Positions 47,920-60,028 of a stretch of 64,000 nucleotides of DNA are shown piece after piece. This stretch comes from Hypomyces perniciosus. Taxonomy: Eukaryota > Ascomycota > Sordariomycetes > Hypocreales > Hypocreaceae. Location: NCBI GenBank assembly GCA_008477525.1, contig SPDT01000008.1, forward strand, positions 930,001 through 994,000. The letters run 5' to 3'. Position numbers and translations under genes: made by a program. The number at the start of each line of letters is the position of its first letter. The first letter of the stretch is position 1. The notes below the pieces were generated by a model, which did not search any database, was not told where the DNA came from, and worked only from the letters and a program-made list of their open reading frames with translations.

Positions 47920-47950
47920 AAACAAATAAACAAACAAACAAACAAACAAA
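47890..47950. repeat. Compound microsatellite (GAAA)n-(CAAA)n
   Basis: About seven GAAA units (47890-47920) followed by AACAAATAAA and then five CAAA units. Same architecture as 39237-39266. Confidence 0.95.
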
Positions 47951-50476
47951 CCCGCATGGCTAGCCGAAATCGTGCCCGAAAATCATCGCAAGGCAAATAC
48001 TACTACGGAGTACTCCGTACCTTATGTACTACCAGACATCGTCACGCCCCCACCATCCCTCTCAGCTCTGTCTGTCTAGGCTCTGTCTGCTTGTCTGCCT
48101 GTCTTGTCTGTTGGATCCATGACGGAACCAAACCAAAGGCGCGGTGCGGTGCAGAGCGGCCCGCGGCACCGAATCCCGCCTTTCTCCTCTTTTTCAATTA
48201 AAAAAAAGAGGTGCGTGTGCTGTGCTCGTGCTCCGTATTATCAAATGTGAGACGATATTACTAATACTAGTGTCCCGACTCTCTGGTCACGCCCGGCTTT
48301 GCGGGAAATAATAAGCTGGATTACTCCGGCCTCTAACGAGCGTTTAACGAGCGATCTTGGGATCAATTATTTGCAGTATTATTACTACTCTGCAATACTA
48401 CGTCGAAATTATAATCTTTGCAAGTTCTACGGAGTACGAGTACAACTACTACTGCAATGTCATGCCATCATGAGCCGACACATGAGACACTCAGCCCGTA
48501 TCCTCGCAAGTCCAAACGCATGTCAACACTTGGCGTCTGCTCAAATACTACCGAGCAATGGCACCATCTCAAGCACCTACCTACCTACCTAGCTACATGC
48601 TTCATGCACGCACATTGTTGATCTCCCAAGTGTGAGTCCCACCGTTCGCACAACTCACCCTGGCCTGCACAGCACGGTCTATTCTAGATACCTAGTACCT
48701 GGTACGAGTATAAGCACTAACATGCCTATTTCGCATAGATAGGTCTCTGCTTCGTATACTATTACTACATACCTTAGTTATACAAGAGGCGACCGGACCA
48801 GCGGACTGCTGTTACCAATGCGTCGTTTCAGCACATCTTCACCCTTGCTTGCCCCAGAGCCCAGGTCCAGGGTCCAAGGTCCAGGGTTCAGGGTCCTGAC
48901 CCAAAGCAGCGGCTCCCACACATGTCCATCCTACGAGTACGAGTCCATACCATCATCAAACGGCTCAATGGCCCAACGGCCGCCCAACGGCCATCGCATA
49001 ACCAACCAGCTTCTACATCACAATACAGCACTTCTCACATCTGGTTTCAGCTCCAGTCTCCTGCCTGACGGTTCCAGCAGGCCTACAACGCTTGTCGTAG
49101 GTGGAAAATATTACTCGTACGCGGCACAAGCTAACTTGTCCAGGGATCACCGAAGCATCCCAAACGGACCCTGTCTTGGCGACGGTCAGAACTTTGACAA
49201 GTCCCTGGAGCAAATAGTATTGATGATTTATTACTCGTATAAGTTAATGGTCCATCAAACCGCCTGGATGGGGTATATCTCCGTACAGCTCCGCGTTCCG
49301 ACCATGCAATGCACCCTAGCCCAGCAACAGAGGCCAGCCAGCAAGAGTCATAGCATCTCTTCTGTTCTTCAGCTTTTGTTCTCCCCCACTTCTCAAGGCC
49401 ATTCATCTTCCCTGTCCCGACCGAATCTCCCCTTTCTCCATTTTCGCGCGCCCAAGCAGAGGCCTTGCATGGGTCCCCAACGCCGTCGTGCAACCCATAT
49501 TCCTCACGGCACCACAGACGGAGTACATAGGTAGTAGTACTCGTAGATGTGGGAACACGAAAAGAAGCCAAAGGGTATTCGCAAATTGAAGGGGTGACCC
49601 AAAGCCTTGGGTCTGGGGCGTTCCCCTGCCAGCCTTACCCGAGCGCCAATATACCAAACTGAAATATTAAACGACCCCCAAATTTGAGTGAGACATGGAG
49701 AGTGTCGCACAAAAGGAAATTATCTGCAGTGGCAGTTGTCGCGGCGAACCACAGTAGCGGGACACACAGCGTCGGCGTGTCATCATCTTGCACCCTGTCT
49801 CTCCCTCTCTCTCTCTACTCCATATATGCACGATATACTACTCCTATGGAGTCGTCCGCATGCATCGACAATACCCAACACCAATCCTTGTGATGGCTGC
49901 GGGCTTCTCTCAATTCGGCAGGTTATTATGGCCTTCCTGGGCCGCGTTGCCTAACTTGGCTGTTCTTCTCTCGTCTTTCACGGCCTGGATCCCGAGGACT
50001 GCGGCACTGTGATATCTATCCTGACATCCACGTGTGGTTGACGGAGCCATGAAAAGGACATCATCGTCGTCGTCACTTATTGGCCATTCTTCGACGCACA
50101 ATGACGAATTGCCATGCCAAGATACAGAAACACCCTATTTTTGTGTAGCTCTTAATAGTGTAGCTCTTTATAGTGTAGAATCGTTATCCATTAGCTGCCG
50201 CACCCGCAAGCTGTCCAACCGCCACCGCCACCGCCGCTCCCCTTTCTCCTCTGCTCTTTTGTCGTCTATAGCCACATTCCCTTGTTTCATTCATATCAGG
50301 GGTATAATCTAACTCGTTCTAATGAAAAACGACTGACAAAGGGAAAAGACTGAAAAAAAAACCAAACAAGAGGACTCCGTTGACGTCATGATCCAAAGTT
50401 GCTTTATGTCTCCATTTTTGCCTACCTCCGCGCCTCCCCCCTCTTCCCCTTCGCCTTTCGCTTTTGTATGCCTTGT

Positions 50477-53400
50477 CTAGTACTCGCTTGCTGGGCGGGG
50501 GCTCATGACTCCGCTGCCAGGTGTACTATCCCCCCCGTTCGACATGAACGTCTGGTCGATCCTAAAGATCCAGTCCATCTTGTCCCGCTCGCTGCGCGCT
50601 GCAAACAGCCAGGTGTTGTCCGTTCCGTAAACCGCAAACACAGCCGACTGCATCCGCTCGCTGAGCCGCTGCAACCCCTGCTGCCCGCCTGATGACCCTC
50701 CACCGTTACTACCGGTCCAGATGGTAGAGATGACGCGCCCGGATCCCGTCCGCCGATGGCCCGGCGTGAAGTCTGGTGCGTTGTTCGAGCCCCCTTGCGG
50801 AGCATCGTAGTCGTCGGGTCCATGGAGGAGACCTAGGACTCCGGGTTGGCTGTCCACGCGAGAGTTGCGCAAACTCACTAATGCTACCTCATCACCGTCT
50901 GATGCGGAGTGGATGTGCAAGTACGGTCGTCTTAGCTCCACAAATCTCTTGACCCACCGCGTAGATTCGTTGTTGGGCACGAGTAGATACCCGCCCTTTT
51001 GCACCTTTGGATTCTTGGCGACGCAGACGATGGTCGTAATAAGGCTCGGGGGTAGTGCGGAGTCTGAGGTGATTCCGTTTGTTGGAGGTGCTGTGTTTGC
51101 TGGGCTTAGAATCCTGGCCAATGGATCCGGGTACTTCTGCCATAGCTTCAGACACTTCCATAGGAGATCCGTTTGCTGTTCGTTGTATTCTGACTCTTGT
51201 TCTGGCTCTGCAACTGATGCCTCTTCTTGTTCATTTTGCGGGTCTTCTGCTACGACTGTTTCATCTCCCACCTCGTCATCTAGCTCTTCATCTTCGTCGA
51301 TTACAGAAGATGCTTGGGACGTCACGGGCGTGTCATTGAGCAAGTCGTCATCATTAGGAATAATCAGGCTCATCTCCGGAGACTGCTCGGGCTCGGGCTC
51401 AGGCTCCTCCTTCTCTGACCGTGCCGTCGCGCCGTCAATACCGAGCTGAGTGAGTGTAATCTGTACATCGCCCAGCTCTGCATTGCGCCGCCTCTTCTTT
51501 TTCGAGAGGATAAAGTCGCTCACTAAGGAGACGCCCCTCGGAGTCCAGCTCAGGAGGTTTTCCTCGCCCTTGACGTAGTCGTGTTGACTGTTCATCCTCC
51601 ACAAATCGCCTACTCTCTTGATGGGCGCAGGTTTCAGAGTCACAGTGAATATGCCCGTTGAAGAGCGCACGAACCGTACGTTCTGCCAGAGGGATGAAAA
51701 CACGGACGTTTGCCGAACAAAAGTCCTAGACATCATCTGCAGACAGACCTTTTGCGAGAACTTCATCGGCTCAGCCAGTTTCTCAGAGGAAATGTCCCAA
51801 GAGATAGTCATTTGCACTCGATACTTGTCAGCGGTAACGCGGTCGAGAAGCAGCGAGTTATGCAGGCTGGAATCCCACTGGGCGTGCACTGTGATGTTGC
51901 GAGTGCCGTTGGGGTTTTCGCGAAATACTGGATTCGATGCCAGCTTTAGTGTGATATCAGGGTCCGTAGAGCCCAAATCTGGCGTCTTGCCCGCAGAATC
52001 TATGAGTCGAATCTTGCCTACTCGCACGGCTGTTATATCTCCCCATGGGAGAGCATCCCCTGAACTATGCGAGATGTCGATGGAAATCCGCCTTTGCAAC
52101 CCTTGGTGCAGTTGAAAGGTTCCAGTATCCAGCTCGCTGGTTTGGGTCACCTCAACGGCAGCGTATTCACCGATCTCATTGAGCTCCATGATTTGAATTC
52201 GAGAGAGCAGATCATGCTTTTCCTGTGTGAAGAATTGCGACTCGTTGATCCGTGCCCCCTTTGCATTGTCCGTTGTGGGACATGCATCCCTCATGTCATC
52301 CCAGCTAAGGAGCTTATCGAGGTGCATCGTTGAGACCTTTGCAAAGATGGCTGCTCTCAACGTCACGTCCTGGGAAGCAAATAAGGGAACACTCATGCTG
52401 TGCACACTTTCGAATCGGATGGGCCCTTCGTCAAAGTCTCGAATCATTTGCGTCGTCGTGATGCCATCCTCTTCTGATATCCCGGGAATGAAAAGCTGAG
52501 CGTGCACGTCTGTGCCCTCTCGTTCTGCAAAGCCGACCATTTCGTGCATGACGACGTTGAACTTGAGTGTGTTTGTTGGCGCTCGAGCGTGTGACGGCTC
52601 GAGAGACAACTTGATGATGCCAATCTCCTGAGAAGTGTAAGGTGAAAGGACGTCTAGCGCAAAGTCGTGCACTCGACTCTCAAACACAGTCTTCAAGGGG
52701 ACATCTACTTCGCCCACTAGGGTGTATGAAGGCATGCAATTCTCAACAAACGGGTTATCCAGACTTAGATGCTTGGCGTATTCTGGTTGATCGAGATACT
52801 GATGCATTTGACGCATCTGTCGCACTCGATCGTGCAGTTTCTCCATGCTCCAAAGACGAACCACGTTATTCCTGTAGTCAATGACCCGGATACCTATGCA
52901 TGGCTTGTGAGCTTCCTCCAACGCGACGTCGTCACTTTCGCCAGTCAAACCGTTAAGAACCATGTCGTAAGAAGAGCATAAACCATGTCCAACGTCGACG
53001 ATCGTGAACTGAAATACAACACTCTCATCAAGTTCGTTGCTCATAATCTGCGCCTCTTTCAATATTGACGCGTTCTGGAGCACGGTTTCGGCCATCTTGA
53101 CAAAGTGACGGCTACGCCATACTTTAATTGTCCGCTTCGCGCGCTCAAGTTCCTCCTCAGATAACTTTGGGCTCGCTTTCGGTCGTTTAAGGGGGTCCAG
53201 CTTCTCCATCTTCTCCTCGTACTGTTTTCGCTGGAGGTTCAGCTGTTTCTGCATGTCTTCTTTTAGCTCCTGGAGAGCTGTTTCCATCCTAGCCTTCTCT
53301 TTCTTGATCTCTTCGACCTCGACGTTCGCAGCCTCCGCGCTCTTAAGCTGGCCTTGGAACTCTTCCTTTTGTTTCTCTAGCTGAGATTGCAATTCCTCTC

Positions 53401-55775
53401 GCACTTCTCTTAACCTGTCCTCTGCCTCACCCTGTTTCGGCGTCGAGGGCATAGTGAGGGCAGTATCAAGCGAGAAATTATCGAGTGTCCCTGTCGACAT
53501 GTACTTTTCTCTAATTGGGTACGAGGTGGCCGACTCTGAGTCATCTCCATCATCACGGCCATTCACACGCTCCGCTCGTGCCTTCTGGACCTCCTCAAAC
53601 AGTGCATTCAGCTCCTCATCTGTAAGACTTGCGAAGTTATGGTCAGTCCCCAGAATAGCGCCGGCAGCCTCTCTTCGTGCCATAGACCAGTCAGAGTCCT
53701 TGCCGTTCCGCTGGAAGAACCCTGGCGAATCTGGTCGAGAATCGCCGCCATAATCCGAGACTTTACTGATAGATCTCTCGTGACTACTAGGCCGAGGGGA
53801 AGGGGTAGATGGTGTCCGATCCAATACTTGTAATTGGCTTGCAGTTATTGACTGCCGCAATAGACTCTGCCTTGGGCCCTCCACTTCGGCTCTCTCTGCC
53901 CGCGCCTCCAAGGGGTGATTGAACCTGAAGATGTGAAAATCACCTAGAATGACTCGGTAGCCCGAGTGAAGCTGCTTTGATTCGGTAATTCGCTTGCCGT
54001 TGACCATGATCGACGCACCCTCGCTAGGGATGACCGTTACAGTTCCGTCCAACGCATTTTCGAAAGTACAGTGGTCGTGCAATATCCTTGTTCCATTGAG
54101 ACGAATGTTGGCTTGATGATCAGCATTGGTGTCCACATTGCCCACAGTTGTAGTACCCGGCTTGAGGTTGTAGACGAGGCATTCGTCAAGAAGGGGGTCG
54201 TCTGACAAGTTCACCAAATGCGGCATCTTCTTCGGCGTGTGCAGGCCCACGAATCCCTTCTCAATGCTGATGCCGAGTTCCTCCAAAGCAGCTTCACGCT
54301 CCTTGTGAATTTCTTCGGTCTTTGCCAATTTCTCCTCCCATGTTTGGTTCAAGTCCGTAAGCAGCTTCTCGCTTTGGCTAAGCTGCTCTGCGATCTCGGC
54401 CTTGGACACTTTCTTGACTGTACCGTCAGATGCTGTAATGCTGACTATCTGCTTCTCCAGGGGTGTGCCCTCGTCATAGATTTCGTCTGGGGGAGCACCT
54501 GCACCTCCACTCCCACCAGCCGCACCGCCACCCAGCTTGCTTCTCAAGAGTGCCAGCTCTTCCTTCAGCTCTCTGATCATGCGAGCATTGGCATCTTCGT
54601 TGACAACAGCGTGGTTCTTGATTCGCTTCGCGGAATCGGCATATCGTAGTGTACTTATAGTTTCGTCATAGTTGATATCCGCAGGACTGATAGCTGCAAT
54701 CATGGCAGTCATACTGTTTCCACCCAAAGAATCCTTCAGCAACCAAGTAAGAACACTGTCACGGTATGGCACCTGACCAGAGCCTTTCTTCTTTTTGCCA
54801 GTGGATAGGTCTGCTAAAGCTGCAATGACACGGCCGAGTGTCGAAAGTGATCGGTTGATTTCCGCACCTTCCTTCAGTCGCGCGCCCGTTGCGCCAGTTG
54901 ATGTTGCTCTCTCGGAACCTGCTAAATCGACCAGACTAATCTTTGCAACTTTCTCCATTTCCATTTTCGTCTCCGCGTCGAACTTCTTCTGCGTCAACAT
55001 AAGCGTAAACACGGCGTGGCTTCGACTGGACGTTTCGTTCATGTTGGTTGCGGCGACGGTTCTGGCCTTGTTTCCTTCGTCCATCAAGTTCTCGATCTCT
55101 TGAAAGCCGTTGACGACAAGCTTGGCGAGGTCTTCAACATATGGACCAGTTGACGGATGCTCTCGGACCTTTAGGTTGCCTTTTGTTGAGGGGTTGAGCA
55201 AATCGCGCACTCGTTCATTGTAGATTTCCAAGTATGATACCTCGACAGTGCACTTGGTAGTCTTGTCCTCCTGTATCTGCTCTATCCTTCGAAACATTTC
55301 TTGACAAATCATCGGAATGATACCAACTTCCTTTCCATAACCCATCATGGAGTAGGATTTTCCCGAACCCGTCTGACCGTACGCAAAGATACAGTTGTTG
55401 TACCCTTGAAACGCATTGTCCAAGAGCGGCTTCCCCAAATCATCAAACAAATTGGACTGGCCAGCATAGTTGGAATCGTCCTTGTTGAATGACCAGTATG
55501 ACCTATCGAAGGCAAAGACCTTGGGCGTGCTGTCTTTGGAGCCTTTAACGGAGTGTCCTTCGGGTGGGTTGATGACGGTTTGGCTCCCCTGCATTTCGAC
55601 GATACATTTTGATCCGCGGTCGATTTCTATAAGCCCGTTAACCTTGTCCGCAAACCGCATGTCACTGCACCTGTGACACCCTTCTGCGCGGCTGTCCGCC
55701 TGGTGACCCACCTCTGCCATTGAACGGCCGCACTCTCACCACCACCTTAATGTTACCTCCCCCGGCCGGCGCCAT
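50477..55775 (-). CDS. Kinesin-3 family motor (Unc104/KIF1A type)
   Basis: Exons 55775-55712 and 55626-50477 on the minus strand encode about 1737 residues. The first exon gives MAPAGGGNIKVVVRVRPFNG, and the 85-base intron joins it to REIDRGSKCIVEM. Motor motifs: P-loop GQTGSGKSYSMMG (about residue 105), switch I NMNETSSRSHAVF, switch II LVDLAGSERA. After a neck coil comes an FHA domain (GTTTVGNVDTNADHQANIRL, HDHCTFEN), then coiled coils (EVEEIKKEKARMETALQELK), the kinesin-3 central domain (ESRVHDFALDVLSPYTSQEI) and a C-terminal PH domain (KGGYLLVPNNESTRWVKRFV) for lipid binding. This order is that of long-distance vesicle and early-endosome carriers on microtubules in fungal hyphae. The 5.1-kb exon is intron-free. 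Confidence 0.96.
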
Positions 55776-57365
55776 GGCTGCTCAAACGTATGCGGGGACC
55801 CAAGCTGGTCCCCTCGAATCACACACGTCTCTGTAGGCAATGCGCCTAGGTCGATTGCGAATCCTCCGAGCTGCGCGTGACGGCGAGGTCGTGTCCAAAG
55901 AAAGCCCGCATGTGTTCCCAAAAAGTCGTATGGCCCATCAAGGCCGCCCAGCCATACTCGAAGCGCTCGTTCGTTCTCCCCGTCGAATAGAAGGTGTCAA
56001 GAATCCCGTATGTGCCGAGACCCAAGGTCAAAGCTCGTCGCGGGGATTTACCGCCAATCGCGCTCGGTTCGGTCGCGCAAGGAGGATGCTGTTACGGTCA
56101 AGACAGACAGTCTTGCTTCCAACGAAAGCGGTCGCAAAGTCGTCGCCTCTTCGTATAAAATGCGGTCGTTTCGTGTTCGGCGTCAAATGTATTGATAACG
56201 TTCGATGGGAGAAACGCGGTCGCGCGGCTCTTTACCCACTACCTGCGGTTGGACGGTTTGATTGGGGGAGGAGGCACATGTTAGAAAGGGGATGTTCACG
56301 TGCGATCGAGGGTTGCGGAACTGCTGGCCGCAGATTAGCCGTATCAAGGACTTGCTCGCATCACACAACAGAGGTAAACCAATAGTCATCTCATAGTTTT
56401 GTTATTTGTCTACCTAATAATGACATCGATAAGAAGTAACAGATCCTAGGGGAGTATTCCCAGGAATCCACGCCACACATATCATTAATATCAGTCGGAG
56501 GTTGCACCGTATCGTTCTCCGCTGCAGGGTTCGAGACACATCCATGAACCGTCCTCAATATCCGATAATCCCTGCTACCTCCCATGTCATGGTCGTTGAG
56601 CTTCCGCAAGGCTTCCTTTCATCCTCCGCCCTAAATGATTGATAGGTAATATTAATCTCCTCGCCTTGTGTTTCTTTCGTTAAAGCAGGACGCGTCTACT
56701 CTCGCCATGTCTACCTCTGTCAAGTGTGGATGGCATCATTGCCCCAGTAGGTATCGTGTACTTCGTACTCCAGAGTCATGTCTATGACTGTAGAGTTTTG
56801 AAGCACAAAAAGCTGGCTTAAATAAACTCTTTATTGTCTCGTACTAGTGTCCGTTCCAACGTCGATATCTGGATTTGTCTAACAGCTTGCCAATCGGCCC
56901 AAGAAGATGCAGAGCCACCTTAGTTTCCAATCAGTCTCCCATCTCATTTGTCTTCAGCTTCATCTAGCCTCTCACTTTATGCACGAGGTCCATTTCGGAG
57001 GTCCGGAGTATATCGACCATACATTGGTAGTAAAAAGTGAAGTCTTGGGTATAATACTTAGTACCAGCTACTTACAACCACCACATATACGATATGCAGC
57101 TACTGCCGATTGCATGCAAAATAGATGGACGGGATGCGCGATAACCTCAAATATGAGGCGGTGAACCAGTCCATCCAATGACCAGTGGCAGATGTTGATA
57201 CCAATCGTCGTGAGGCCCGTCATTTTGTTCTGATTGGAAGGCAACAGTATGCCAATAAATACTTGCTTTATCGCCAGGCCAAGCAGTAAGTCGTTGATAT
57301 CCCGCCCAGGCAATCGACTCCCTCCAAACTCTTGTAGGTTCTCGTTTCAGAAAGAACTCTTAGCC
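55776..57365. other. Intergenic with unresolved minus-strand open frame
   Basis: Holds the kinesin promoter. At 55846-56091 (minus) a stop-free frame of about 80 codons without ATG encodes protein-like, aromatic sequence (see findings). TACTTCGTA is at 56758. AT-rich sequence near 56640-57060 shows nothing else. Confidence 0.45.
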
Positions 57366-57875
57366 ATGTCAAGCTCAGAAATGAACCGATATTGGATTCC
57401 AAATCTGGACATACACAGAAAGGTTATCACGCAAGAGCTCCAATATCACCTTGGTCCACAGGCAACAGTTCGGCCATACACACTTGAGGTAGCTGGCCCA
57501 TGCATAAGTCACTTTTCGACTAGTTGTCATCGCTCACATGTGGAATCATCCAGGGAGATGATGGTTTTCTCATCACGACACCAGGTGCATGCCTTACTGA
57601 CGTGAGCTTTCCGGATACCTCTTATGCATTGCCTGCAGCCAACTAACTTTGGTCCCGGTCTTCCTCTTTAGGAACAAATCGACGATATTTGCCGGAAATC
57701 AAGAGATTTCTGGGATAGGCAAATCGCGGCCAAGACAAATGGGAGCTCAGAGAAGAGGCTGAAGCGTCCATTACATCAACCAGTCATCATATCTCGAGCT
57801 GGGGCCGGGTTGGCCAGCATGGGCGAAAGTCGCAAACTCAGAAACAACCATCGGCGTGCCGAGAATTATTATTGA
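57366..57875 (+). CDS. Conserved fungal small protein of unknown function
   Basis: Three exons, 57366-57488, 57554-57601 and 57672-57875, encode 124 residues with all joins in phase 0. Introns are 65 and 70 bases with GTAGCT and GTGAGC donors. The peptide reads RYWIPNLDIHRKVITQELQY, then HLGPQATVRPYTLE-GDDGFLITTPGACLTD-EQIDDICRKSRDFWDRQ and finally LKRPLHQPVIIS. I recall a short family in many Hypocreales with this pattern (IPNL..KVITxxIQYYLGPxATVRPxT), with no assigned function and no predicted membrane or secretion signal. The start Met was chosen as the first in-frame ATG after an upstream intron-like segment (57261-57335), so a 5' non-coding or coding exon is possible. Confidence 0.75.
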
Positions 57876-58764
57876 CGGCTAAGAAAACGACACAAGCATC
57901 TTCCGAAGGGGCGATATCATGACATTGTAACCCGCTCTCAAACAGACGCTAAGAGGCCGAAAGGTCCAGGGATACCACATAGGCTCAGGACACCGCCAAG
58001 CAAACAGCAGCTCAGAAAAGGACTTATGATCATGGAAAGTCACGTACTGACAGATCGTCACATCAGTCGTGGGGATACATGCAAACGCATGAGTTCGTTG
58101 GTTTGGGCATGGGGTGAACGAGCGGCATGTGCGCGTCGCTTGGTCCAGCGATGGGCCGCCATCTGGCGCCATTGGAGCCCAACATACCCCATCTGAGATC
58201 CCAATTCTTCTAGATCAGGAAAAATGGATGTCATACCATATGCAAGGCGATGATTTTGAGTATGGTGGAGTTGACTAGCCCTTCCCATAGGATACGTTTC
58301 CCATTCGGAGTTCCGACACAGCACTTGCATCCACTGGTTCATCCATTTGACCCATTTTTATGTCGACTTTGATGCAAGAAATGAGCGCTGGGGTAGTTTC
58401 AGAATGTAGAATCGGCGGTCTGTTCCTTGAAAGTCGAGTACATCGCACCCAGCAGTGTCCGGGAAGTTCTCCGTCGCTCTGGCAAAGTCGTACCATCTTC
58501 TTTATTCAACCAATGAGATTCCTTCAGTTTATCAAACACGAATCGGCGATGAGCGACAAGAATTAATGGCGGGTCGGAGTGCGAATGACGTTCCCCGGAC
58601 GTCATTCATTGGGAGATAGTCCAAAAGTCTGGATGTGAAGCGACATCTCTCAAGTGACCATCTGTCGGGTGAACCTCCCGGCAAGATGGAAATTTGCCAC
58701 TGGTACCAGGGGAATCCTCGGTTCTCTGTACTACATTTGGAATGGTCGGGACGTCCTGGTCGAA
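57876..58764. other. Intergenic, convergent 3' ends
   Basis: Between the small conserved protein and TEN1. Several open frames under 100 codons on both strands have no family resemblance. No repeat is evident. Confidence 0.5.
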
Positions 58765-59219
58765 TCACCTCGGAGCTAACTCGCCCTCAAGGCCCTTCTC
58801 ATACCTTCCGATATCGAGCGGCCCCGTCGACCACACCAACAACGCCTGGACATGGACACAAGAAACGTTCTTATCTGTGACACCGACGGGGCGAGACTCC
58901 GGCTTGGCTGTGATATAGCCGATGACATTCACCCATTCGCCGACACGTGTCAGCTCAGGCTGGATGGTTTCAAGCAGCAGCTCGATATTCACTGAGACAC
59001 TAGCATTCGTCCCCGGAGGATACATATGGCCCAGGCTTAAGCAAGCCAACGTGGTGGAATATGCGGTAACACTGCAGTGCAATCAATATAGAGTTGTACA
59101 TCGCGGGGCTGTCGCGAGAATGCATACCATCCTAAGAACCGTACCTTATTGCCGACCGGGCGATCTTGGAGAGACGAGAGAAGGCAAAGCTGTGAAGGCA
59201 GCGGTCCCCATGACATCAT
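58765..59219 (-). CDS. TEN1: Telomere-capping CST complex subunit Ten1
   Basis: Exons 59219-59128 and 59071-58765 on the minus strand encode 132 residues. The 56-base intron (GTATGC..CTGCAG) gives the join VRFLG-C-VTAYSTT. The whole protein is one OB fold: SSLQDRPVGNKVRFLGC, LSLGHMYPPGTNASVSVNI, LLETIQPELTRVGEWVNVIG and VHVQALLVWSTGPLDIGRYE match what I recall of Ten1 from filamentous ascomycetes. Ten1 binds Stn1 at the single-stranded telomere end and helps block resection and recruit DNA polymerase alpha. Length is typical. Two ATGs lie in tandem (59219 and 59216); either may be used. Identification is from memory of conserved residues, so moderate certainty. Confidence 0.83.
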
Positions 59220-59531
59220 CCTGCAATGTCTCCTGTTTCAATAGTCTTGGTTCAGAATCGCCGGCCGGCACATTGCTGGGTTGATGGGATGAAGAAATCA
59301 CAGCACGCCTAAGACCATGTTCAGGATCTCACGTGAATGAATTGGGTGTTTTAGTACAGTGTCGACAGAAACACCACCCTGTACAGCACCGCTCACCTGC
59401 CGCTAAGTTACACTGTGCGTCAATTTCAGGTACCTTACCAAAATCACCTCTTTGGATCAGCCTTATTTATTCTCGCAGTATTGAAAAGCCTTCACGAGCC
59501 GTATCAAGGCATTCACACTTTAAAAGCCAAA
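59220..59531. other. Intergenic, divergent promoters of TEN1 and the DUF952 gene
   Basis: 312 bases between divergent starts; no TATA box or repeat stands out. Confidence 0.55.
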
Positions 59532-59949
59532 ATGGAGCCCATACCGACTCCACTGCCGAAATACATCTACAAAATCATCCCCTCCCCTCCCGCTGACCCT
59601 CTGCCCGCTGCCTTGCCCCTCTCAGAGCTGGATGCAAAGGATGGCTTCGTTCACTTGAGCACCGCAACCCAGGTAATCCCTGCTTACCTGGCCCTTCAGC
59701 TTATTATAGGATATCCTGACTTTTTGTTAGGTTCCTGGCACTGCCGACTTGTTCTTCACAGATGCCACAGATCTCTGGCTCATCAAGCTTGAGCTCACCA
59801 AGTTAGCAGACCCTCTGAAGTGGGAAAATGGGTTTCCCCATTTATACGGTAACTTCGGCGCATCGGACGTACAGTCATTGCATAAATTCGAGAGGCCTAG
59901 AGACCAAAAGTGGTCTGAAGTCATGAAGGCCTCCACATGGTTGGAGTAG
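59532..59949 (+). CDS. DUF952 family protein
   Basis: Exons 59532-59672 and 59731-59949 encode 119 residues; the 58-base intron (GTAATC..TTAG) is in phase 0. Conserved DUF952 features are KYIYKIIPSPP at the start, LDAKDGFVHLSTATQ (substrate-like pocket motif DGFIHLS), VPGTADLFFTD and WENGFPHLYG near the end. The family occurs in bacteria and fungi and has a small beta fold with no assigned reaction. Upstream in-frame sequence extends to 59415 but has the look of leader. Adjacent genes share no obvious function. Confidence 0.88.
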
Positions 59950-60028
59950 GCTGGGGCGTCATCTACCTGTTTCCCTACGAGTGTAAGATGGGGATGATTC
60001 TTTTTCTGAGCTACATCATATAGATAGT

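Larger units (their letters stand above)
45338..50476. other. Gene desert, 5.1 kb
   Basis: No convincing gene. It lies 5' of the LaeA-like gene and 3' of kinesin-3. Open frames up to 238 codons (48818-49534) show no domain. It holds A18 and A20 runs (46485, 47048), AGT-rich tracts near 45840-45885, the compound tetramer tract at 47890-47950, (CTAC)n near 48580, (CT)n near 49796-49818, and TACGGAGTA/TACTTCGTA motifs near 47155, 47530, 47560, 48003 and 48428. Purine-rich plus-strand stretches (46860-47040) are frequent. Confidence 0.55.

Noticed and set aside
48818..49534. 238-codon plus-strand frame in the gene desert
   Set aside because: Composition is low-complexity (Ser, Pro, Gln), includes motif-repeat DNA and has no recognised domain or codon bias like the neighbouring genes.
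55840..56385. 182-codon plus-strand frame upstream of kinesin
   Set aside because: Arg-rich, random-looking translation opposite a more protein-like minus-strand frame; no motif.
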